Assembly: GCA_004519485.1 (NCBI GenBank)
Contig: CP038126.1
Coordinates: 1-64,000, forward strand
Source of the DNA: Nannochloropsis oceanica
Taxonomy: Eukaryota; Sar; Eustigmatophyceae; Eustigmatales; Monodopsidaceae
Length of the DNA: 64,000 nt
Direction: 5' to 3'
A program made the translations under genes and the position numbers. Of the stretch, positions 20,918 through 30,550 are shown piece by piece; within the stretch, counting starts at the first letter, position 1; every line of letters starts with the position of its first letter. The notes below the pieces were generated by a model that saw only the letters and a list, made by a program, of their open reading frames with translations, ran no database searches and was not told the DNA's origin.

Positions 20918-23900
20918 TTAAGACCCTCCGCGCTTCGGCCTTGCCTTCACACCACCCCCTCTCTCTCTGCGGCCGACTCCTCCTCCACCACCACTCGACG
21001 CTACCTCGGCTGCCGCAGCAGCGGTGGTAACAGCATCCCGACAACGTGGGATAGCCGTAGTAAGCGCAGACTTACCATCTGTCTTCCCAACCCCTTCTCC
21101 TCCTCCTCTTCCTCCTCCCCCCTTCGCCGGGGCCTTCGCCCCCTTGGCCATCTTTGCATCTTTCTTCCCGGCCTTCGGCACCACCAATTCCTCTGTATTT
21201 CCCTCTGCATCTTTCTTCTCTCCTCCCTCCTTGTGCACACCCTTCTTCCCTTTCGCTGCCGCCTCCACCACCTTGGCCCTCTTTGCCCCCTTTTTCGCAC
21301 TTTTTGTTGAAGCCGCAACTATCACATCATCTTTCTCTGCTTCTTCCTCCTCCTTCTCTTCTTTCGCCTGCTGCGACTCTTTGCAAGTCCTCTTGCTACT
21401 TGCCCCCTCCTTCTCCTGCTCAATGACTACTCTCGCCTTTTTAGCCCCCTTCTTCCCTCCCTTGGTCGACAACGCCACTACCACTTCCATTTCCTTCACT
21501 TTCTCATCTTCTTCCTTCTCTTTCTCAGCCTTGTTAGAGGCCTTCAACGCGCCTCCCTCACTCGGTATTGCCATCACCGATTCCTTTCCTTCCTCCTGCT
21601 CCTCCTCCTCCTCGTCCTCCTCCTCATCCTCCTCCTCCAAACCCAACCCACACACGTACCCCTCTGGCACCCGTCCCTCCTTCTTCAACTTCCTCAAATC
21701 CTCCCTCCCCTCCCTCCTCATCGCCCTCCTCCTCCTTTCGCACTCCTCCCTCTCCTCACCCTCCATATACCTCACCAGCCTCTCCCTCACGTTCCGCTCA
21801 AAGCACCTGCTCATCAGATCCCCAATCACGGCCAAGACCGTTTTCTTGCTGTTGAACATTCCACAGTTGAACCACACTCGCCGCACATCGCTCACAAAAT
21901 CTACCAACGGAAATTTCTTCCCTTCTGCTTCCCCTCCTCCTCCTTCTTCATCTCCGTGCTTCTTTTTCCCCTTCCCCTTCCCCTTCTCTGCAGCTGCAGC
22001 TGCAGCTGCAGCCGCCGCCGCCGCCGCCGGCGCTTCGCCCGCGCCGAAGTAACGGTCCCAGATGGTGGACAAGTCCATGGGCCGACGCACGTAGTCGCTG
22101 TAGCCGGCCACCGCCTCCACCTCCACCGGTTCGCCAAAGGCCCCACTAAGCTCGTGCTTCAGGAGCCAGTCCAGGCACTTTTTGGCGTCTTTTTCCGCGG
22201 TGGCCTCCAACCCCAGCTCCTCCACCACTGCCCGCGTAGGCTCGTCTTGGGGAAGGCGGCATTCGGCACACACCCACGATTGCATGTCGGAGGGGAGGGC
22301 GCGGTAGTGGAGGCAGCGGCAGTGGTAGGCGCGCGGGCAGCTGGAGCAGAGGAGGAGGAGGTTTGGAACACGCCGCTTTTTCTTAGGGAGCAGGCCTCCT
22401 CCAACCCTGTCCTCGTCGAGCTGCTGCTGGTACTGGATCTTTTCTTCCGCCTTCTCCTCTTGCTGGCAGACGCAGCACACCTGCACGTTGACGTGGTCCT
22501 GATCCCGTGTCCGCGCTGCCGCTGCTGATGCTGTCGCTGCTGCCGCTGCTGCTGCTGCTGTGCTACCTTCATTCTTCACGGTATGAGTCCAAGGAGAGGG
22601 GAGAGAGTGTGCCGCCCCTGCTGCCGCAGCAGCAGCATCCGAGATACTCGAAATAGCGGATCGCTGTTTTCTCTTCATCCCCTTCGAGACCGTAGCTGGC
22701 GACGGAGGAGGGAGGGAGAAAGGAAGGGAAGGAGGAGCACCAAGCAGGCCGAGACCCGCCGCTAGGGAGGGCGGGAGCTCCTGGTCCTCCGGTCCACCCC
22801 CAACACCTTCTCCTCTACCTCCTACTGCTGCTGCTCCTTTTCCCACTGCAGCTGCTGCTGCTCGTCCAACTCCCGCTGCAGCCATCTGCGACGGAGGGAC
22901 CATCTCCAAGGTGTAGAGCCTTCCCCCATAGCCCCCGCTGCCACTGCCAGGCAGGAATTGGCTTACCACCGGCTGGCCCCCCATCCCCTGCTCGCTCCTC
23001 CTCCTCCTCGCCGCCGCCGTCTCCCCTTCTTCCTCTGGCGTTGGGATCACCACCTTCCACCCTCCTTCCCTCCCTCCCTCCCCCTCTTTCCTTCGTAGCT
23101 TCACAATCATAAGGGGCGAGTTCCGGAACGGCACGAAGGACCGGTACCTAATACGCACTCGCACTTTCATCGAGTCTCCCACCACCGAAAAATCAAGTTT
23201 AATCCTCTTCTTCAACCCCTCCGTCGGCCCCCCCTTCCCTCCCTCCTTTTCAAGCTCCTTCCGCTTGTTGCCGCCCTTCACCCTCTTCCCCCCCCACCCA
23301 TTCCCTCCCCCTCCTCCCCCCCCTGCGCGACTCAGAGGATCGAAGCCCGGCTTGACCCCCTGTAAGATCAACGCCAAGCTCGCCGCACTATCTTCCTCCA
23401 GACCTCCTGCCCCTCCTGCTGCCCCTCCTCCCCCTGCTGCTCCCCGCGCCTCCGCCATTGCTCTCTCCATCGACGCCAGGTACTTCCCGCCTTCGAACCC
23501 GGGAGGGAAGGGAGGGAGGGAGGGAGGGAAGGGCTTCCCATTCCCGCCCGCAACAGCATTTGCCACGTCCGCGATGAATGACGGATAGTGCTGGGGGTGA
23601 AGGGAGGGAGGAAACGGATACCCTGCCGCGACAGCTGCGTGCGCCAAGATCCGGGCTGCCTGCTTCGCCTGCCGCTTGGCCTGCCGATTGGCTTTAGCCG
23701 TGGCCCGCTGCCTGAGCCTTGAGGCAAGGCGCGCTTCTTTCTTCGCGGCGGGGGTTAGGCGGGAGGTGGGAATGGGGCGAGGAGGGGGTGGGACGCCGCG
23801 GGAGGCTTTGTTGATGGCTTGCAGGTAGGCCTGGAGAGTGAGGAGAAGGGGTAAGTCCAGGGAGGGGAGGAGGAGGGCGGGGAAGGAAGCCGGGCCCCGA

Positions 23901-25267
23901 GTCGTGACAGCAGTACCAGCAGGCGCAGCAGCCGTGGCATGAGTGGGACGGGAACCGCCCAGGGGGGGGAGAAGAGCGGGGTCAACGCTGTGTTTGAGCA
24001 GGTTCTTGGTGGTCGTCCGGAAGACGCTCCCCTCCTCCGCCTGGCCCGTGAAGACCCTCCAGACATCCTCAGCAAAGAGGGAGTGTTCCACCTCAAGGGG
24101 GCCAGTGCGGGAGAGTGCGTGGGGATGGGAGGTGAGGAGGGAGAGTAAGTCCCCGTCATCTGTGGCGGCCCGGCCGGCCTTGAGATTGAGGGTGCGACGG
24201 AGGACGTCGAGGGCCCGACGGACGGAGGCACGGCGACAGGGCTTGCAGGGACATTGGAGGGTGCACACCACGCACAGGGGGTGGGTGGCGGTGGGAGGAC
24301 GAGGGGGAGGAGGAGAAGAGATGGTGCTGAAGCTGGCTCTGGATATTTTTGCTGTTGCTGCTGCTTTTGCCGTTCCTTTGGTGGTGCTTCCCGGAGGAGG
24401 AGAAGAAGAAGAGGAGCGAAGAGGGGAGGAAATGGACCCTCGGTCCTCGTTGGCCCCTCCTTTTTCTCCTCTTCCACTCCCTCCATCCTCATCACCATCG
24501 TCACCTTCCTTTCCCTCCTTCGACTCTTTCTTCTTCTTTCGCCCCTCCTCCTCTTCCTCCTCGTCCAGCCTCAAGCGCGGCTGGCCCTGCTCCTCAAACA
24601 GGGCCAACCCCTCTTCATGGCTCATGTCGTGGTGGTGCCGCCTGAAGTGCAGCTCACACAAGGCATGCGACAGGTAGCCCCGGGGGCAGTACGACAGCAA
24701 TTTCTCTCTGAGGGGCGTGGGAGGGGAGGAGGGAGGGAGGTGGGAGAGAGGGTAAGGTGCCCTTCCTCTGCAGTCCTTGTCTGCCCTTTTTCCCCCTCCC
24801 CCCTCCCTCCCCCCCTTCTTCCCTGCCACTCACTGTGCATGCTTACAGCCGTGGCAACACTGCTGCTTCTGAATAAGCCCCGCTGGAGTGTGGGGGAGGA
24901 GGTGGCGGCAGACACGTTGCGCCTCCCGGGAGAGCGCCTCGAGGAGGAGGTGGAGCTGGAAGGGGAGAAGGGGAAGGACGCTATCGATCACCGGGTCCAA
25001 GTGGTCCTTCAAAAGGCCGACATCTAGGCAGGAGACAGGGAGGAAGGAAAGGAAGTGAGACGGAGAGAAACAGGCCATCGTTGCGAGTTGCGAGGAAGGG
25101 CAAATGCCACGCTTCTTCCTATCTGCCACCAACTCTCCTTTCTTCTTCTCCCCTTCCTCCCACAACCCTGAAGGGGACACGCAGGGGCCATCTTCGCTAC
25201 CTACCGATGGTCTTAGCAGCCTTCCTGGCTGCCTTGGCCGCCGCCTGCTGGGCCTGCAACAACAAGA

Positions 25268-25301
<34 letters not shown>

Positions 25302-25806
25302 CTGCGGCTGCTTGGCCGTGTACTCAGCGTCTGCCCCGCCCTCAGCTTCCGGGCTCCTGTTGGAAAAAAACAGAGCGAGAGAGATAAGAAGAAGAACGTC
25401 AAGCAAAAGAAAAAGAAGAAGAAAAAGAAGAAAAGGAAGAAGGAAAAGGAGAAGAGGAAAAGGTGGGGGATTAAGAAAAAGAGTGAGAAAGATAAATGAG
25501 TGACGAGAAGATGTGGTAGTAGGTGGTAGTTAAGGTGGTGATCGTAGTGGTAATAGCAGTAGTACTAGTAAATTTAGCAGTAGTAGAGGTAGTGGTAGAA
25601 TAAGACAACACCCAAACCTCTCTATTCTTGACAAACAAACGAAAGTGTTTGTGAGTGAGCGGGTGGAGGGGAAAGGAAGCCTCCATCAGGTACGCCCCGC
25701 CCCTCCTCCCTCCCTCCATTCCTCCTTCCCTCCTTCTCTCCCTCCCTCCCCTTCCCAAAAACGTACCAATCGCCCGACTCGCTTCCCCCTCCTCCTCCTC
25801 CTCCTC

Positions 25807-25837
<31 letters not shown>

Positions 25838-26696
25838 TCTTCCCCCCCTCCCAAACCACTCCCCCTGTGTCTGCCTCGCCGCGGCCATCATCAAGGCTTT
25901 CTCCTCGGCCGCCCGCCGGGCCTGCTCCGCAGTCTCTTGCTGCGTCTGCTCTTGGTACGAGTAGTGCAGTTCCAGCGCCTCGGGATGGGCGGCCGCGAGG
26001 GCTTTAAGTTGCTCCGTGACGGACTGGCTGAGGCAGGTCACTTGCCGCAGCGTCAGGCCCAGCTCGTGCCCGATACTGGCGGCGAAGCTGGAAGGGAGGA
26101 GGGAGGGAGGGTGGGAGAGAGCGGTTGAGAAACAAATTTTGAGGATGGATAACGGCCAATTATCAAGAGAGAAAATCAAGGAAAGTGGTTCGGTCAAGAC
26201 TAGCCTGCCTTGGACGAACACAAGACACGTGCATCCAAAGACATCCCACCACCATACCCCTCCAGCATCCCAACCCTTCCTCCCTTTTCTCCTTCTCCCC
26301 CCTGGCACTCACGCTTCGGGCTCAGGCAAGTGTGTATCGGTCACGTCCCACTCAATGTCGTCCTCAAAGTAGTCTTCACTGCCTTCCGCCAGCTGCACCT
26401 TGACATGCACCCGCACCTCGGGCAGTGGGGTGGGCGTGGGCGAGGAGGAACCCTTCTTCGCTTCAACAAATGCGGCAGACTTGGGCAAATTCATGTCGTG
26501 AATGGGTCCTGTGAGTGTAGGTTGGAAAGGAGCGGGGGGAAGAGTGAGAAAGAGGAAGTAATGACAACCAAGGGAGGAGATGGAGGGGGAGGGGGAGAGG
26601 GAGGGGAGGCTGGAGGGGTGGTCAAGCTCTTTTCACATACAACTTAAACGTACCAATAGCTGCCCATCCCCATCCTTTGGGTCGAAGTTGCACCAT
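20918..26696 (-). CDS. SNF5-like repeat / CDCA7-like zinc cluster / PHD / bromodomain chromatin protein
   Basis: Six minus-strand exons (26696-26654, 26508-26313, 26087-25767, 25356-25205, 25023-24834, 24707-20918) join in phase to 1563 aa from ATG 26694-26696. Residues about 45-110 resemble one SNF5/SMARCB1 repeat: VRVHVKVQL, DIEWDVTD, PEAFAASIGHELGLTLRQVT. A Gly run, a Gln run and an Ala/Lys helix follow. CCHGC (about 293-297), C-x10-C-x2-H (308-322) and CVVC-x3-CPCKPC (446-458) have the layout of the 4CXXC_R1 zinc finger of CDCA7 and JMJ proteins. A PHD finger (about 1043-1115: CCVC, CSSCPRAYHCRC, WVCAEC) is next to a bromodomain (about 1140-1270: YSDYVRRPMDLSTIWDRYF, VWFNCGMFNS). The C-terminal 290 residues are Lys/Glu-rich. 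A SWI/SNF- or RSC-type role is inferred. The SNF5 and 4CXXC calls are weaker than PHD and bromodomain. Confidence 0.8.
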
Positions 26697-27367
26697 GGTT
26701 ACTGCCGCACACAAAGGTTACGATCCTGACTATTTAGGGGTGCTGTCCGTGCGCGGAAGCAAGGAATAAGCGAGGGAGAGCGACGTGCGCTGCCTCGATG
26801 GGCGGGGAGGAAGGGCCAGATAAGCGCTCCTGCTGGAAATTTTACCGCAGCCCTATCTTGGGTAGTTTCCTGTGAGGTCGTGTGCGTGTGGTAGTAAATT
26901 GCTGTGTGAGGTGCTAGTTTGTCCACGAGTCCACGAGAAGAAATCGGTCGTACAGCCCTCTTTCATCATGCCTTCATCGCGGTCTGCGACGCTTGGCGAA
27001 CGATGATGCTCCTCTGCAGCAGTACGAGGTCTTCCCACACTATAGTGCCCACAAACCCCACACGCTCACGGCCCCGCCTCTGGCACAGCAATCATACAGG
27101 CAGGGCTGAAAAGTTTATTGTGCCACGATCGTGAGCTCCTCCGTCCCATTTGTCGCCCGGCTGCTCTCCCTCACATCGCAAGGACCGATTTATTTAATTT
27201 CTGAAGGCTTAAACCCGCTTTGAAAGCCCATACTCAACTCGTCGTCCACACACTCACGCCCAGGTGACGCTTTCGACTGCTGGTAGGGTACGCAACGCAC
27301 CGATCCAGTAAGTGCCGTCGAGCCGTCGAGTCCTATTATCGCCCTCCCTGAGGCACACAGTACAGAA
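26697..27367. promoter_or_regulatory. Shared upstream region of the SNF5-PHD-bromodomain (-) and HNH (+) genes
   Basis: 671 bases between two divergent start codons. No coding sequence or repeat recognised. Promoter role is inferred from orientation. Confidence 0.5.
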
Positions 27368-29200
27368 ATGCTGCTGAGACGCTTGCAGCAACGGACGCCC
27401 CGGGCAACCACCACGACTATCACTACGACAGCAAAACGACGGCGATCCTCATCTCCGCTCATGACCCGTGCCCTCTCGTCGACTGCGGCCGTGGAGGATT
27501 TCTTGCGCGGCGTCGCCTCCACGTCCCCACAACCCTCCTCGTCCTCGTCTTCCTGGAGACCCGAGGAAGCGCGCGAAGCTCAAACCATGCTTCCTCAACC
27601 CCAATACGATGGAGACTGGGAAATCCAAGCAGAGGAAGAGGAGCAGCAAGAACGAGTGGCGGGGAGACGTAGGGAAAAGCGACACGCAGAGGAGGAGGAG
27701 GAGGAGGAGAATGAGGAGGTATGGGAGGCGGAAGGCCACTTGCGTCGGTTGAGGCCTCATGCATCCCTTAATCTCTTCGCAGCTGCCAGCTCTATCAACG
27801 ACTATGGCATCCACAAAGAAAGTCATCCGCACACGGGTATGACAGCAGCAGCAGCAGCAACGGCAGCAGCCGCAGAAGAAGGCATTGTCCGGCGGCGCCT
27901 CGGCCAGCCCAACCTGCGATGTCCCGCTCTCGTCCTTAATCAAGACCTCACCCCTCTTACCCTCTTCCCCCTCACCATCGCGCCGTGGTGGTCTGCGATC
28001 CGCAGTACCCTGCGCGGTCGAGTAAGCGTGTTGGAAAGTTACGACAGGCGGGTTAGATCGACGCATGCCTTGCATCAACTCCCATCCGTAGTGGCCTTGA
28101 CCCGGTTACAGACCCCTAGCTATAGCCACAAGCATTATGATGATGCTCCTGCCGCTTCTGCCGCTACTCCTGATGCACAAAGTAGTAGCAGTAGTAGTAG
28201 CAGTAGCACTCGTCGTAGTACAAGCACTAGTACGAGTACAAGTACTAGTAGAAATACTAGTAATAGGAGCAGTAATGGTAGTACCAGCAGCAGTTGTGGT
28301 TGGAGTGGTGTGGAGGGGGCAGCGGGCGTGGGGGAAGACACCCTATCTGCGTGGCGGATGCCGGGTGTGGAGGGTGCGGCGGGCGTAGGGGGAGAGGCCT
28401 TACATGCGTGGCGCATCCCGAGGCCGTTTAGACGGAACGTGGCATTGAGAGACGGATACCGGTGTTGCTTCTGCGGGTGCCGCCTGTCGTACAGGACACT
28501 CACCTTGGACCACGTAGTTCCCAAGTGCCTGGGGGGGGAGGATAGCTGGGAGAACCTGGCGAGCGCCTGCATGCGGTGCAACAGCCGGAAGGGGTCTCTG
28601 CGGGTGGAGGAGTTGGGCAAGATCAACATGAGGCTCTTGCAGGCCCCGTACGCCCCCACGGCGCTACAGGTACGTACGTGCTCCCTCACTCACTCGGGGG
28701 TACCGGGTGTTTGTCCGTGCAGTGGTCGTCGGTTGTTCGAGGGGAGGGGCCTGCATTGCGAGTCTAGATAGGCCAGTTCCCTCTTTCTCTCGTGTCTTCA
28801 TGAGGTCACACTCCGTCTCCTCGTCTCACCCCTCCCCCAACGCACAAAACCCTCACCCTCTCGTTGCACCTTTTTTCAATAAAAGCTGGCCTACGCCTAC
28901 GTCGACCTCCTCCCCGCCGCCATCCTCACTCAATGGGGCCGGTACCTCGAAGGACCTCTGGCCCGAGAAGCAGCCAAGTTCCGTGCCTTCCACGCCGCCT
29001 TCTCCCTCCCGCCCTCCTCTCCTCCCTCCTCTGCTGCTGCGGCTGCTGGTAAGCCTATGACGTCTTTCCTGAGAGTGGAAGAAGCATCATTGCCACAAGT
29101 TATGGTCACAGCAACAGCTGCAGTAGCATCTGCAAGGGCAAAGGGGGATGAGGAGGAGGGAGCAGCTCCTCTTTCAGAGCCATTGGCCCTGTCGACGTAG
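27368..29200 (+). CDS. HNH endonuclease-domain protein, cyanobacterial/plastid type
   Basis: Exons 27368-28669 and 28886-29200 join in phase 0 to 538 aa. The N-terminus is rich in Arg, Ser and Thr, and a plastid or mitochondrial transit peptide is possible. ALVLNQDLTPLTLFPLTIAP (about 191-210) and RVSVLESYDRRVRS match the conserved N-terminal module of the HNH family common in cyanobacteria and plant plastids. The HNH core is at about 355-420: FRRNVALRDGYRCCFCG, LTLDHVVPKCLGGEDSWENL, CMRCNSRKG, with both zinc CxxC pairs and the catalytic DH. HNH folds cut nucleic acid with one metal ion; the role of this subfamily is unknown. A poly-Ser/Thr linker and a nearly exact tandem pair (GVEGAAGVGEDTLSAWRMP then GVEGAAGVGGEALHAWRIP) precede the core. 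It is divergent from the SNF5-like gene. Confidence 0.85.
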
Positions 29201-29572
29201 ACAGGGAGGAAGGAAGGGGAGGCAGATTTGTAAAATGTATAGCAGACTTTGTTGATTGGAACTTTAGAGATAGCAGCAAGGAAGAGTCACGGTGTCCATT
29301 TATTCAAGATGAAATATCGAGAAATCTAGTTAATTCAGGAAGGAGACCAGAGGAAGAGAGACAGAGAGAGAGTGAGCGGTCGGTATTGTGAGCACAAGCC
29401 GTGCCATGGACACAGACTCTGCCGTGCCTACCGAAAAGGAAAAGTTAAGGGTGTGACTACTGGAAGTCTAATTGATTCCTAGGTGACCTCTTTCCGCAGA
29501 TTTATTTCCTTTTTTTTGCTATTGAGCCCGTCGAGGCATCAAAGAGCCCCACCACCTCCACCGTCTTCAACT
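29201..29572. other. Convergent 3' intergenic region
   Basis: 372 bases between the stops of the HNH gene (+) and the thioesterase-like gene (-); it should contain both 3' UTRs. A short GA-rich run is near 29352-29374. Nothing else seen. Confidence 0.55.
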
Positions 29573-30201
29573 TCATTTCTTCTCTTTTCTCACTTTAGGC
29601 ACCCACGCCCACACCATCTCTGCAGTAATCGGGCTCTTTCCACTCGAGTCTGTCACCTGCACTGCAACCAGCACGTCTCCCTTCTCCTCCGTGTGTATTT
29701 TAGTCAACTGCTCCTCGGTCAGATGGGCCTCGGCCTTGATGTCCCCCTCGCACCGCCGCACAAAGTTCACCTTCATACTCTTGCACAATGGCAACGCTGA
29801 GTCCGGGACGTTCATTCCTACCACAATCCCCGTAGCACTCTCCGCGGCCAGGGCCATCCCACAAGCGTGAATGCCGCCGATGTGATTCTGGACCCGGCGT
29901 CGGTTCTTCAAATGCACCACGGCTCGTTGGTCCGACATTTCCTCCACCCAGATCCGGGCCGTTCCGGCCAGTTTCACCTGTGTTGACGCGTGTATTGCTC
30001 AAAGGGTGAGGTTAAGAGCTGGGGGCATCACGTAGTAAGGGGAAAACGACATAGGAATTAAAGGAGATGCTAACGGGAAAGGTAAGTACATACCATCATG
30101 TCAAAGGCAAACGTGTATCCCCACGGCTTGTAAGCGGGCGGCAGCGGGCTCGTGAGCTTAGCCACCTGCGTTGCCAGTCGATTGAGCTTTCGGGTCGCCA
30201 T
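29573..30201 (-). CDS. DUF4442 hot-dog-fold thioesterase-like protein
   Basis: Two minus-strand exons (30201-30094, 29977-29573) join in phase 0 to 170 aa. YKPWGYTFAFDMM at about 24-36, VVHLKNRRRVQNHIGGIHAC at about 57-76 and ALAAESATGIVVG are typical of DUF4442 hot-dog proteins, in which the N-H-G-G segment at the start of the central helix forms the acyl-thioester site. The product probably acts on acyl-CoA or a related thioester; the substrate is not known. Length is normal for the family. No targeting peptide is obvious. It is divergent from the RqcH-like gene with 349 bases between starts. Confidence 0.82.
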
Positions 30202-30550
30202 GGCTGCTTCTAAAAGGGCGTAAAGCGGAGGGCGGGGGATGCGGTTGATTGGCGATAGTTTTGATTATGACGAGCTCTCAGGGCTTGGGGAACGCGACGG
30301 CGCCACTGCTTGCGAATTGTGATGGGGACTGTAAGGGAGAAGTCAGCTTGGCTTGTCCGAGGGGCGTAAGATTGGAATGGCATAGTCAAAAAAACAAAGT
30401 GTAGTGATGAGACTCGCATCATGAGAGTGATCCCAGCACGGAAACACACACGTCATCATCAAGCAACAATATCCCCCCCTACAGCCGAAACTCACTCCAA
30501 ACTACACAGATGCAGACGCGATAGCCCGCATCTTATTCTTCACGTTGACG
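30202..30550. promoter_or_regulatory. Shared upstream region of thioesterase-like (-) and RqcH-like (+) genes
   Basis: 349 bases between divergent starts, too short for separate large promoters. No motif singled out. Confidence 0.45.

Noticed and set aside
24708-24833. Apparent Met start (MAGKKGG) of the large chromatin protein inside this stretch
   Set aside because: It is intron sequence: the frame joins exactly from the exon ending at 24834 to that starting at 24707, restoring CHGCKHAQ-REKLLSYC.
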